Notes: a model not told the origin generated them from the sequence alone. A DNA stretch of 64,000 nucleotides from Pulicaria dysenterica (GCA_947179395.2 OX359292.1:29690390-29754389); one strand, 5' to 3'. Shown: positions 10,751-23,846, numbered from the stretch's first letter. Numbers and translations: made by a program.

Positions 10751-12958
10751 CTAGCTGCTATGTTCCAAGTACTGCATTCCTATAGAACTCGCATGCCTCT
10801 CATGCTTAGCCCTAGCTAGCGGCTTCGTCAACGGGTCAGCAACGTTGTCATCCGTCGGTATCTTTTGCAATCTAATATCATCTCTTCCAATGATCTCTCG
10901 GACGAGGTGATATTTCCTGAGTACGTGCCTCGTCCGCTGATGATCTCTAGGCTCTTTAGCTTGCGCTATAGCCCCTGAGTTGTCACAGAATATATCGACC
11001 GGTCTAGAGATACTGGCAACAATTCTAAGATCCGAGATAAAATTCTTCAGCCAGACAGCTTCCTTTGTTGCATCACTTGCCGCAATATACTCTACCTCTG
11101 TAGTAGAATCTGCTATTGTATCTTGCTTCTGACTCTTCCAAGATATGGCTCCTCCGTTTAGGGTAACGACAAATCCTGACTGCGACCTGAAGTCGTCTCT
11201 GTCGGTCTGGAAACTAGCATCAGTGTAACCAGTTACACCGAGCTCATCCATCGAACCTCCATATACTAGGAATATGTCTTTCGTCCTTCTCAGATACTTG
11301 AGAATATTCTTGACGGCCACCCAATGAGCTTCACCAGGATTTTGCTGATATCTACTCGTGACACTGATAGAATAGGCAACATCGGGTCTAGTACATAGCA
11401 TGGCATACATAATCGAACCAACTGCCGAGGCATATGGTATCAATTTCATCTTGTCCTGTTCTTGACTAGACACAGGACACTGAGCCTTGCTCAAAGTCGC
11501 GCCAGATTGCATAGGAATAAATCCTCTCTTGGATCCATTCATCTTGAATCTTTTCACGACTTTGTCAATATAAGTACTTTGACTAAGTTCGATAAGCCAC
11601 TTAGATCTATTCCTATAGATCTTTATACCTAGTATATAAGCAGCTTCTCCCAAGTCTTTCATCTGGAAACATTTACTTAACCAGGATTTAACTCCTTGTA
11701 ATACTGGTATAGTGTTTCCTATTAACAGTATGTCGTCTACATACTAGACTAGGAAGGTTACCGCGCTCCCACTGAATTTGGTGTAAACACACGACTCGAA
11801 CTCACTTTTGGTAAAACCAAACTCTTTGATGCGCTCATCAAAGTGTAAGTTCCAGCTCCTAGATGCTTGCTTTAGTCCATAAATGGATTTAAGCAACTTG
11901 CATACTTTATCAGGGTTCTTTGGATCTGCAAAACCATCCGGTTGTATCATATATACATCCTCTGTCAGTTTCCCGTTAACGAAAGCAGTTTTGACATCCA
12001 TCTGCCATATCTCATAGTCAAAATATGCTGATATGGCGATTAGAATCCTAATAGTCTTAAGCATTGGCACTGGGGAAAAAGTTTCATCATAGTCAACGCC
12101 ATGAGTTTGCATGAAACCGTTTGCCACTAGCCTTGCTTTAAAAGTATGAACCTTTCCATCCATGTCTGTCTTCTTTTTGAAGACCCATTTGCACCCAACA
12201 GCTTTACTGTGTTGAGGCAAATCCACTAACTTCCAAACTTGGTTGTCATACATGGATTGCATCTCCGCCTTCATGGCTTCTAGCCATCTCTCAGATTCTA
12301 AACCTGAGGCAGCGTCTTGGTAGGTAGTGGATTCTAAAAGATCCCCTTCGTCTTGAGCAACTAGGAATCCCAGATACCTATCTGGCTTAATATGAGGCCT
12401 ACTAGACCTGCGAAGGTCTTGTGTTTGCACCTCTTCCTCAACCACAGACTCGGGTTGAGGTTCAACAATTCTCTGTTGAACTACTGGTTCAACTATCGGT
12501 GGTGGTGTAATCTCCTCCTCTTCAATTTCTTGAAGCTCTATTTCTTTTCTTGGAGTTTCTGAGTTTAGAAACTTCTCCTCCAAGAATACCCCTTTACGGG
12601 CAACAAAAACTTTGTTCTCATCTGGGTTGTAGAAATAGTATCCCATGGTTTCCTTGGGATAGCCCACGAAGATACACTTATCTGATTTGGGATTGATTTT
12701 ATCCGTGAATGTTCTCTTAACATACACCTCACATCCCCAAACCTTTAGAAAAGACATTTTGAGCTTTTTCCCCGTCCATATCTCGAACGGTGTCTTTTCA
12801 ACCGATTTGGTTGGAACCCGGTTCAACATGAACGCTGCTGTCTCGAGTGCGTGTCCCCAAAACGACAATGGTAGTGAACTTCGAGTCATCATTGATCATA
12901 CCATGTCAAGCAGTGTACGATTCCTCCTTTCTGATACACCATTCATCTCTTTGGCGAA
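10751..12958 (-). pseudogene. pol: Copia E pol: integrase C-terminus, RT, RNase H
   Basis: Translation enters integrase near its catalytic Glu (EMNGVSERRNRTLLDMV), continues through WGCEVYVKR and FVGYPKETMGYYFYNP, then an acidic Pro/Glu-rich linker, reverse transcriptase (MKAEMQSMYDNQVWKLVDLP, WQMDVKTAFVNG, YGLKQASRSWN), the YVDD box, and RNase H (GYTDASFQ, ADSTTEVEYIAAS, LADPLTKP-like end). Everything stays in one frame. Two nonsense codons are clear: a TGA in the integrase SMM region (near 12897) and a TAG at 11746-11744, immediately before YVDD. The coding sequence ends near 10751. The N-terminal two-thirds of pol is absent because the element is broken at about 12958. Confidence 0.9.
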
Positions 12959-14640
12959 GGACTGACTCAACGCATGGTATTTGTTGGTCAAGAGGAAGAA
13001 CGACTTGAAGAGGACGTCAAACGAACCCTACATCTCAAAAATGAAACTCCCTTAAGTTATTCTGATCTTAATGACTCATACTTCACTTACCCATCTCAAA
13101 CACTGAATTCACCTGTCACCACTCCAATCTATACAGATGAGGAACTTTATGTGTCTTAAGTGCCAAAACCTCAATTTCTATACATTCCCCACAAGGAATT
13201 ACATCAAAGGTTCCAAACCCTGCAAGAGTTTTGCTTCACACATCTGGTACTAGGAGGCCTTACCAAAGCTCTCAACTCTGAAACCATCTCTGAAACCATC
13301 CCTGTTTCTGAACCACTCTCTGAATCTATTCAACTGGTTCAAGAAAACACCATCCTCCACAAGCGTCTTCAAACAGTACTCAATCTTGATGGCAAGATCA
13401 TAGATGACTTATACAAAGAAAGTTTTGCATTGCAAGAACAAATCAAGCAGGTCAAAACTGAGATGCAGCCTCCTACTCCATCTACTCTCCCTCCATATGC
13501 TGAAAGCATTGAACACTCTCAAGATGTCAAACCCAAAATAAAATCTGTTAACAATTCAAACTTGAAATCTCTAAAGCAAAAATAGATTTTCAAAGGGACA
13601 TCCACTCTCACTTCTAATCACATTTCTCGTATGAATACTGACATACCTGAATCCTCAAAGGCAGCTGCCAGTCGAACACGACTCAATACTAGAAGTTTAC
13701 ATTCTGCTGCAGATGTGAAGAAGCTCGAGAGTGAAGAGCGTAAAATAAACATCACTTAGAAGAGAGTCATTCCTAGATCACATAGGAAATGTTCAAACAC
13801 TAGCAAAAAATATGAACAAATTTTGATGTTTGATTATGTCAGTAATCATTCAAGTTTACATGATAAAATTGCCTCTTCAATATTTTGTATTAGTGATGGT
13901 TGTCTCCATGGTCATTGTGAATTTAATTGTGAGTATGATCAATTAAGGAAACAAATATGAATTAAACCATGTGAGGACTAGACAGACTTTTACGCTAATC
14001 AAATATGTGTTCCGTTTATAAACTCAAAAGGATACCTTATTCATCAGTGGATCACCACTCGTCAGTCACATGCACTCAAACGTTTAAACAAATCAAAATG
14101 ATTGCTGACGATCAAAGAACTGGAAGTCTACAAATGGCAAGGCTACGAAGCATTCAAAAAGGCATGGATTGCTCACGAACAACACCTACATTCTCAAAAA
14201 CGATCACGCAATCAACCTTCCAAAAATGCCAAATCTTCCAAACCTATGCCGACACCCAAACAACGAGCAGTACAACCGTCTACTCCTCAGATACCAGTTC
14301 AGCATAAGCAAGTTGATGTTCATAGGCCAAAGCAAATTCTTCATAATTCCTCACAGAAATGGATTCGCAAACACAACGCTTCCACAACTCTATCGAATCC
14401 TAAGCCTCAGATTCCATCAACTTTCAAACCAAAGGTGGTAGAGAAACTTCCAACTAAATCAACTCTTTCTAAATCTGTCTCTTTTCGACAAAAGATTAAA
14501 CCCACATGGGTACCCAAGGATAGATCACTAGAAGTTTCACCACCAAGAATTGAAATAGTCCTAACCGAACCACCTTTAGGAACTAACAATCAAGGACCCA
14601 TTCATATATGGGGACCTAACCGTGCTTTACTCTCTTTTTG
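12959..14640 (+). pseudogene. gag: SIRE-A gag, C-terminal part
   Basis: One frame carries the typical SIRE gag tail: MVFVGQEEERLEEDV, a YIPHKELHQRFQTLQEF block, a predicted coiled-coil stretch (about 13310-13460) and a basic Lys/Pro/Ser-rich end (14180-14560). At least five in-frame stops interrupt it (e.g. 13157-13159 and 13583-13585). The corresponding region of SIRE-B lies at 42354-44344. The capsid part is missing because the element resumes inside gag at the copia E joint. The frame changes between gag and the protease near 14640. Confidence 0.75.
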
Positions 14641-17600
14641 CAGGTGCCTCACTTGTGGTACCTGGACTCCGGTTGTACCAAGCATATGACCGGCAACAAA
14701 AGTCTTCTCAAGAATTATGTTCCTAAGTACTCCGGGAATGTACATTTTGGGAACGACAATGTTGCACCAATAATGGGGTACGGAGACATAGAGAAAAAGC
14801 ACATCAAGATCAAGAAAGTTTCCTATGTTGAAGGATTGGGTCACAATTTGTTTAGCATCAGACAATTCTGTGATAAGGACTTGGTGGTAGTATTTAAGAA
14901 GAACATGTGCTCTGTGATAACTGAAACAGGGGATGAATTATTGGCAGGTTCTAGGAAATTTAACGTGTATTCCATTGATTTGGCGAAATACGACTCCCCT
15001 ACCTCTGTATGTCTACTGTCCAAAGCTTCCACAGATCTTACTTGGTAATGGCACAGAAAACTCTCTCATCTGAACTTTCAAAATATTAATAAGCTAGTCA
15101 CTGGTGACTTGGTAAGAGGCATTCCCAAGTTAAGATTAAAAAAGGATCATCTATGTGCAGACTGTGAGAAAGGAAAGATGAAGAAGGCTTCTCATACATC
15201 AAAACAGGTGTTCAGCACTATCAAGCCTTTAGAACTCCTGCACATGGATCTCTGTGGTCCTATATGAATTCAGTCCAAGAATGGGAAGAAGTATATCCTA
15301 GTCATGGTGGATGACTACTTTAGATATACTTGGGTCAAATTTTTGCGATCTAAAGATGAAGCTACTCCAACAATCATTTCCTTTATCAAGCAACAGCAGA
15401 ATAAGCATAGTCAGAGTGTTGTCTCAATCCGTACAGACAATGGAACTGAATTCAAGAACAGTACTCTGAAGAGCTTTTGTGACCTAGTTGGGATCAACCA
15501 TCAGTTCTCTACTGCATACACTCCACAAAAAAATGGTGTAGTGGAAAGACGAAACAGAACCTTGGTTGAAGCTGCCCGCACCATGTTGTCATACTCCGGG
15601 CTCCCACCTTCATTCTGGGCTGAAGCTATCAGCACTGCCTGCTATACGCAGAATCGCTCTTTTATTAATAAACGCTTTAATAAAACTCCATATGAACTTG
15701 CCAATAGCATAGTGCCTAATATCAAATACTTCCATGTCTTTGGTAATAGGTGCTTTGTACTGAATGACAAGGATAATCTAGGAAAATTTGCTCCAAAAGC
15801 TGATGAAGCTATTTTTCTAGGTTACTCTACTGAGTCCAAAGCCTACAGAGTTTTAAACAAACGAACAAAGAGCATTGTTGAAAGTTTCAATGTGACATTC
15901 GATGATGCATTGAATGTTACAGATTTTCCACCTAAATCAACACAAAATGTTTCTGAACATACCTATTCAGGACCGGTGTTTCAAAATAAAGATTCAAACA
16001 ATCCATCCAGTTCAAATACTAATATTGACTTTATGTTTGATTTCTTTAAATCTGAATCTTCTCCTGTTTTAACTGACAACAGGGAAAACACAACAGTACA
16101 AACAAGTGTTACTATAATGGCTCCTACGGCCACTCAGACGAATCCATTTGCAGATCTATATGCTGAGGATTCTCCGTCTGTTTCTGTCACTCGTCCCCCT
16201 GTGACTTCTCAGCATCCTGACCCAGAGAGCCCTCCTGTGTTTGATTCAGATCCACATTTCTCTCCTGCAGATGAAGAAGAAGCACGACACCTACAAGATC
16301 TTATTCCTTCATCTTCCACTTCTCACGAAATAAAGTGGACCAGACATCACTCTGAAGAGAACATCATTGGAGATCCTTCAGTTGGCATTCAAACAAGATC
16401 AGCAGCAGCAAATGAATGTCAATTCTCGGGTTTCTTAAGCATCATTAAACCCACCAAGACTTGTGAAGCATTACATGATCCAGATTGGGTAATTGCAATG
16501 CAGGAAGAATTACACCAATTTGATCGTCTCAAAGTCTGGAGACTAGTTCCTTTACCGTTTGGAAAATCTATAGTCGGAACTAAGTGGGTGTTCAAGAACA
16601 AAAGGGATTCAGATGGAGTGGTAATCCGTAACAAAGCTAGGTTGGTTGCTAAAGGCTACAATCAACAAGAGGGCATTGACTATGATGAAACATTTTCCTC
16701 TGTTGCTCGTATTGAGGCTATTAGGCTCTTTCTTGCTTATGCAGCCTCCAGAAGCTTCCGTGTCTTTCAGATGGATGTGCAGAAAGCTTTTCTTAATGGT
16801 GTACTTAAAGAAGAAGTCTATGTCTCACAGCCTGAGGGGTTCATCAATTCCAAACATCCAAATCATCTCTATATCTTAGATAAGGCCTTGTACGGGTTAA
16901 AGAATGCTCCACGTGCATGGTACGATGTCTTATCTGAATATTTGATTGGTGAAGGCTACTCCAAAGGAAAGACTGATACCACTCTCTTCACAAAGACCAA
17001 AGGTCGGGACAAGATTATAGTTCAAATATATGTGGACGATATCATTTTTGGGTCTACTAATCCCAAATACAGTGATGAGTTTGCTAAGATCATGGCAAAC
17101 AGATTTCAAATGAGCATGATGGGAGAGATGTCATTCTTTCTCGGACTCCAGGTGAAGCAGTTAAGTCATGGCAGTTTTATTTGCCAATCCAAGTACATTA
17201 AAGATCTTCTAACGAAGTATGATATGATTAACTGGACACCCATATCCACACCCATGGCTGCTAAGGCACAACTATCATCAGATCTTGATGGTTCTCCTGT
17301 AGATCTGAAGACTTATCGTCGGATGATTGGATCGTTACTGTATCTCACTACTAGTCGTCCGGACATCATGTTCTCTACCTGTCTCAGTGCCAGATTCCAG
17401 GCGAATCCTAAAGAGTCTCATCTTCTGGCGGTTAAGCGGATATTCAGATATCTTAAAGGGTCTATGGATCTAGGTCTGTGGTATCCCAAAGATTCAAATC
17501 TGGATCTTCATGCTTACTCAGATGCTGACTATGCCGGTTGTAAGATTGATAGGAAAAGCACATCTGGTAGTGCACACTTCCTGGGTGATCATTTAGTCTG

Positions 17601-17967
17601 CTGGGCCTCAAAGAAGCAAAACTGCGTATCCACTTCTACAGCTGAAGCTGAGTATGTTGCTGCTACAATGTGCTGTTCACAAAGTCTCTGGATATGAACA
17701 CAGTTATCATACTTTGGTCTTAGGTATGACAAAATTTAATTGCTATGCGATTCCCAGTCTGCCATAGCTATCTCCTGCAATCCGGTACACCACTCTAAAA
17801 CTAAACACATTGATATACGTTATCACTTCATAAAAGATAATGTAGAGAAAGGTCTAATTGAGCTCCAGTATGAAAATCAGCTCGCTGACTTGTTTACCAA
17901 ACCATTTGACGAAAGTCGCTTCACTGAATTGGTATCCAAGTTAGGCATGCTAAACTTGAAAATATAA
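14641..17967 (+). pseudogene. pol: SIRE-A pol: protease, integrase, RT, RNase H
   Basis: All domains lie in one frame. The protease active site is WYLDSGCTKHMTG (Asp at 14665-14667). The gag-pre-integrase and zinc-finger region shows WHRKLSHLNF and CADCEKGK. Integrase core: HMDLCGP, RTDNGTEF, and Glu in VVERRNRT. After a Ser/Pro-rich linker (about 15940-16420) comes RT with FQMDVQKAFLNG and an intact YVDD (17030-17041). RNase H runs from AYSDADYAGC through STAEAEYVAA to QLADLFTKPF. Four nonsense codons are visible: TAA 15046-15048, TGA 15265-15267, TGA 17695-17697 and a TAA near 17734. I see no frameshift within pol, which is unusual for such a decayed copy. Confidence 0.93.
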
Positions 17968-19466
17968 CACACTGGTGCTTCATTTTTTTTTCCTTTCTTT
18001 CTTTTCGTTTAGAGTAGGTGTTACACTGTTTGTTCTCTGTGCAGATTAGTGATGCAACACTAAAGGGGGAGTTGATTTATGGTGATACACATGTTTCATA
18101 TGTGTAGGGGGAGAAATTATTACACATACTACACATGTGTAGGGGGAAAAGTATACAACTGACACATTCCCTAAATTTTGAAATATTTTTCATCAACAGA
18201 TGCAAGAGTCTAGCGGGAGTGTGTCAGACAAACATTCAAATGAACATATCTGGGAAATTCAATTTTTCAAATCTCAAAATCCAGATAATTAAATTTTCCC
18301 TAAAATTTCCAAGTGTTGGGTTCTGTTTCAAGCAATCGCATCCTATGCTTCATTCGCATGGACTCTCTTGAAACTCAACAAAATTTTTCTAAGTCTTGGT
18401 TCAATCGCATAGAATTCAATCGCATGGAATTACAACACTTGTTAAACTAACCATCAATCGCATGCGATAGCCTACCACAAACATGAATCAAGCTCTAATT
18501 GCATGCCTTAGAAAATATTTAATTTGAATTCAGTTTCAATGGCATGCGATTAGAAGCCAAAGGGTTAATCGCATGCGATTAACACAACAAAGGTTGAATC
18601 GCACGCGATCAACTCACCAAAGGGTGAATCGCATGCGATTCAAGTGTTCTATAAGCCGTTTTTTTACCAATCGCATTGGTCTATCAGCCGTGTTTTTTAC
18701 CATCTGTGTGGGCCAATCAGTGCTTGACACGTGTCCTTTTTCACTGACATAAGATCCCATCAGTTACAAAAATTCCTTCATACGATTCATATTTCGAATT
18801 TTAAACTCTCACAACTTTGGTTACTTGATTTCGAAAAAAATCTCGTTACACTGCCAAAATTTGCAATTTTTGTCTCAAAATACTCCTAATCACAAAGGTA
18901 ACAACTTGTATGGTTTACATTTTGAAAATTTTGAGTTAAAAGGGTGAATTTTGGCCTTAGAACACCCATATGCGATAGAGTGTTTCGAGACTTTGAAGGG
19001 ACTTTTTGAACACGAAACAAACTTGTTTGATCAATCTAAGTCTGCGATGGGCATTTTGAACACATGAGGAACACTTTGATGTAAAAATATTTCAAAAATC
19101 TCGAAAAGTGTTATTCGTGTTCTTGGGGGTTATGAACATACACCAATAATTTGGTATTTGGCTAAAAAAAAGGGGTGTTAAGATGATTTTTGGACTATGC
19201 TCCAGTACTACAAAGTTGTTTATTACTATCTAATTGTCATATTAAAAGCTTCAAAACTACTTGTTTATACTTAAAATCATCATGTACCCAATGGGGCTTC
19301 CAGAGTTGGGGTTTTTCACAAAATTTTCATACTTGATAGTTTTGGTCAACAAGGGTCAACATTCTTTCAATCACTAAAGCTTGACCAAAATTCAAAACTG
19401 AATGTTGTTTTTCATGCATATCTCTTTATCTTTAACTTACCTGTTTTATCTATTTGCACAGATAAG
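17968..19466 (+). other. SIRE-A spacer between pol and post-pol ORF, with PPT-like tracts and palindrome cluster
   Basis: This non-coding 1.5 kb has two notable parts. At 18061-18155 three AGGGGGAG/AGGGGGAA tracts follow each other, two preceded by ACACATGTGTAG or a close variant, resembling the true PPT at 23847-23859. At 18330-18680 about ten full or half copies of the palindrome ATCGCATGCGAT occur, exact at 18457-18468, 18568-18579 and 18628-18639, with a variant at 18598-18609. The rest is AT-rich with no supported ORF. Confidence 0.75.
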
Positions 19467-22400
19467 ATGGCTCAAGTTGTACGCGACCCCGAGGAGATTA
19501 TGCCCCAAGTTGAGTTCCTTAACACTAGGACTCATGCAAACAACCACTATATAGATCTGGCCAAACTTAAAAACCCTACATACCCCATTGTCACAGTAAT
19601 ATTAAAAATACACCCCCTGAACCACCTCCTTACTTACAATCCAGCTACAACCGGCACACATGTTCATGAGCTATATGTACAGCAATTCTGGAGGACATGT
19701 GATGTACGTACAAATGAAAGAGGGCATGAGGTCATCCATGCTGAGATCGATGAATTTACTGTTGATATATCAGTCCACTGTCTCCGATCAATCTTTAGAC
19801 TACCAAGGGCTGACAGCAGACCTCCTGCAACAGTCTTTGAGGAAATCCCAGATGAGGAAGCATGTCTTGCTTCCATAAGGGAAATGGGATATGACGGTGA
19901 GCTTACTCGCAAGAATCAGTTCAAACGCACCGGTCTACACCCAAAGTATAACACTCTTATGACGGTGCTTCAACAATGTCTCACCCCCAAGCATTCAGGG
20001 TATGAGTTTCCAACGGAGCATCAGCTCAAGATATATGTGGCAGCTGCAAATCATATACATGTGGACTATGCATTCTTTTTCTTCCAGGATATCAAAGCTA
20101 CAATGCTAAGGAAGAACTCACAAAAGAAGAAGGATGCCAATATGCTGTCGTACCAACGCTTTCTACCTATGATCATCCAGTATGTGATGGATCAGAATGA
20201 AGAGATTCCCCGCTGGGCAGGTTTAGTCTCTATTACCCCTCAACTTTTCATTCATATTAAACCTGCCATTCCGGCCAACTTGCCTATTCCAAAACCTTTC
20301 CCTGTAACACTTCTAAACTTATGTGAGCAAAACGATACTGTTGTGAGCTATAGGGAGAGTGTAGGGATACCTCCCATGGTTGTGCCAGAACCGGCCATAC
20401 CTGCCCAGGGAGGTGTAGTACCCGGTGAGGATTTAGAGAATAGGCCTCAGACATCTGTGGGAGATGCTGAGAGGGACGCGGAGAGAGAAAATGAAGAGAG
20501 GGGTGGAGAAGAAGGTGAAGGTGGATTTATTAGAGAGGGAGGGGATGCATATGATCCCGCCACCATTCAAACCATTATCAAATCTCTTTCTCAAATCACC
20601 CGCACCCAAACTGTACTAGAAGAACTTGGTCTTGACGCTTCTGAGTCATCCAGTTCCGAATCTTCTCACGATGAGTCTGCTTCCCAACTAGGAGGTGCCC
20701 CTACCTTAGAACCTGTCACTTCTCCTTTGGGCACCCCTGACAGACCTATTGACCAACCAGCTGAAAGCACACCTTCATTCATGAAACTTACAGACCCACA
20801 TACCACCTCTCCAGACCAGACCCACACTGTTTAACCAACTCAAGTACTTCCACAACCTGGTGGTCTGGTCATCTCTTTGAATCCTCCTACCCAACCTACT
20901 GAATTCCCTACCACCGGACAGGCAATTGTAGCCCCAGAGCATGACATTCCAGTCACTTCTCCAACTCATAGCCTATCTGTTGAAACTGGCTCTGTCACCC
21001 CCGATTCTCTAATACAACCTGATCAATATACGGCATATGGTGCTGGCAGTGGTGAAGATGAAGATAGTATTGTGGTTAGGAGTAAGAGTGATAGAGAAGA
21101 GGTGAGAAAAGAAAAACATAGTGCTGAGGGTCCCCTAAACCCAGAAAGCCGGGAAGCCACATCTGTTATGGGGCGTAACATTGTTGGGCCTCATATTGAA
21201 CAAGTCGCGGTGATCCCACCCGTGCAAGTTTCTGCCCCACCAAGCTACTACGGTGTCTTGCAACAGGCACCGTCTTCATTGCACAGGGCTTTAGCACATA
21301 CACTAGGTCTACCCCAATCGGGAGTTAGATCTATTGAACATAGAGGACCGCCTCCCTCGTCCTCGACTCCTTTCAATGCACAAGTCGATATACCGCGGAT
21401 TTCCGCCTATCTTGATCAACACCGAATTACAATCGATGCAGTTAGCTTGCACGTCAGTCAAGTATCCTCAACTTCTATCGGTGGTACCTCTCAAGGTGCC
21501 ATTCGAGGATTAGAAGGAAATCCTGCTGGAGCCAACATTTCTGCTGCTCCAGTAGGTGGTATTGTCTCTGTGGCTCGTACCTCAACCGGAAGTCTTCGTG
21601 ATTCCGGGTTTGTGACACATGCATAACTTCAAGATTATATTCAACAAGCCGTGGCACCAATCCACCACCAACTACAGACTACAAATCAAAAGTTGGATTG
21701 GATAGAACAATCATCCCAGGCCCAGCAACATCAACTCAACAGGATTGAGGCACTCCTTACTGCTAGATCTCTAGTGCCAGAGCATCAACCATAACCTGAT
21801 CCAACATCTATGTCTATGGATGCTTTAAAGAGCTTGCTATATGTTAAACTTCTGGAACAAAGGCCATAATCTGCACATGATCAAGACCTTCTGACAACTC
21901 TACGCAATGAACAACGTCCACAGGGAATCTCCTTCGATGAGTTTCACGAGTTTCATGAAGATGTAAACAGAAAGATTGATGGGGTGACTAGAGGCTTCTA
22001 TACCTCTTTGGAGAAGGTTACTGACAGGCTGAAACTATTTGAACAAACTTGTCAGGCTCAGGCCCAAAGAAGCAAAAGGAGGCGGGATGATCAAGATCCT
22101 GATGATCAACCCGAGGGGGAGAAAAGAATAAGAGTATATATCACTTCTCCCTCTGTGGTTGCAAATGTACCGGTCATACCTGTTCCCTAAATCAGTTCAT
22201 ACTTATCTGCAGGTACAAGTTCAGCTGGGTCCGGGAGTCAACAAGATATGAAAACTGCACAATAATTGGCCGATGAAGTTTATGAACAACAACAAAAGGA
22301 GAATGCTGATAAACAAATTGTACTTTATGCACCTCAGCAACAATATGAACCGAGTCCAATCGATCTTGAAGAAGGTGAATTAACTTATTAACAGTCCCAT

Positions 22401-23807
22401 GCCGAGATGTTCAACTTGTTTAGTAACTCAGATGATGAAATGGAGGATTTATACGAGTCTATACACACATCACCTGTAAGGCATATGGGAGATAGCAGTT
22501 CTACTCAACCAGAGGAGGAACCTGAGGATCCTGAAATTCGTGATATGTTCAGAGATATAGATGAATATGTGAAAGACACTACACGTCCAGCTTCACCCAG
22601 AGTTGTCCACAGATTTGATGATGTCATCAGTGAAAGAGAGCTTGCACTTAAAAGAAAAGAATGGGTAGCAATCTCTAGAAGGGAAGCTAGAAGGAAACCT
22701 AAACAGAAGAAAACCACCTTCGACGTGTCCAGGGTTCTCAGTAGAGTAAACATTGAAGTTCATGAAAGCTTCCCTCCTCCTCGTGGTCAGTTTCAAGAAT
22801 CAGCTGCCGATATACTAGAAAGAAACACGTAGAAGGAGGCAGCTGAGAAAGTTAGAAAAGAATGAGAATGGAATTTTCCACAAAGCTTCATAGTGCCACC
22901 TGCTCCTCCAGTGTATCGTGGGGATCCAGGTCTTGATGCAGGAAACATGTTCACAAGAAGTGCTGGTCAACAACCAATATGGAAATGGTATTTTGTCAAT
23001 GCTGCCAATCTTGAAGAAAGAATACCAGACATATTCGGCACTGAGCTAATACAGGTTATTTCCCCCGAGTTGCGAAACATAGACGACAAATAGAGAAGAA
23101 AATATGAACACATCATAACTCAGTCCACGACTAAACCAGAAAAGATCAAATCAGAGTATCTAATAGTTGAACTCATTAATGTCTATACTCAAACCACCTT
23201 CAGGATAAAGTATGACATTTTCCACATCAAAGGAGCTAACAACCTATCATACTTCCTCAATGAAGCAGATCTAAGGTTCGTTAATATTGAAGACATCAGC
23301 TTTATCTTTGACACCCTCTCTCAGAAAAGAGGGAATTGGCCTGAAGAAGAGTTTGGAAGAGTTACACTGATGAAATATATGAGGAATCTAATGGAATACT
23401 TTGAGGAACATGATATCCAACTCGGAGCTGAAAACAATTATCTGAAAGTCAATCTCTTAAAGCCTAACCAGAGCCATCCAGACTTAGAAAAGCTTTAAGA
23501 GTTGATAGTTATCTATGATGGGCATCTAAACTTTAAAGGTGATCGAGGGGTCATCTCAAAGAATACAAAAGATGAAAAGATCTTCATCAGACTTGATGAA
23601 CTGATGGCATATTCAGACGGCACTTTGAAAATCCTTCATCATAAGATACATCAGAAAATTTAGGATAACCGTGCAGCCTACACTGATGAAAAACATGCTC
23701 AAGCCTATCGTGCTATAGAGAGGATGAGAACAACACTGGCAAGCAGAAAGCAAATACGCAAATAGCAAGTGGCATTCGAGATTCGCAACAAATCAACTTA
23801 TGAATAG
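19467..23807 (+). pseudogene. SIRE-A post-pol ORF (env-position protein), 1,446 codons with 13 stops
   Basis: From ATG 19467 to TAG 23805 one frame can be followed with no frameshift, broken by stops at 20832, 21624, 21792, 21867, 22188, 22263, 22389, 22830, 22863, 23091, 23496, 23661 and 23763. Segments: an N-terminal globular part (about 1-290; YVQQFWRT, IREMGYDGELTRKNQF), an acidic Ser/Pro/Thr-rich region (290-640), an IRGLEGNP motif (near 680), a coiled-coil-like stretch (720-860), a basic nuclear-localisation-like block (RSKRRRDDQDPD then EGEKRIR, near 865-890), an ESFPPPRG motif (near 1110) and a helical C-terminal part (1140-1440). SIRE-B carries a collinear homologue. I see no signal peptide or membrane anchor, so the label envelope is positional only. 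Function unknown. Confidence 0.8.
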
Positions 23808-23846
23808 TTTTATGTATTTATTTGTTGTGAATCGTTGCACACCTCA

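Larger units (their letters stand above)
9833..12958 (-). mobile_element. Copia E, truncated at both ends
   Basis: A minus-strand copia fragment: about the first 58 bp of a 3' LTR (9833-9890, opening TGTTAGATTATGTGC on the minus strand), a polypurine tract, a long 3' untranslated region (9904-10750) and the C-terminal two-thirds of pol. The 5' LTR, gag, protease and most of integrase are missing. Both ends join SIRE-A directly, so E is not a clean insertion there. Confidence 0.8.

Noticed and set aside
18330..18680. CRISPR-like array
   Set aside because: The motifs are short palindromes with irregular spacing in a plant retrotransposon.
19467..23807. Viral-type envelope glycoprotein
   Set aside because: Position after pol is the only argument; I see no signal peptide, membrane anchor or cysteine-rich ectodomain.
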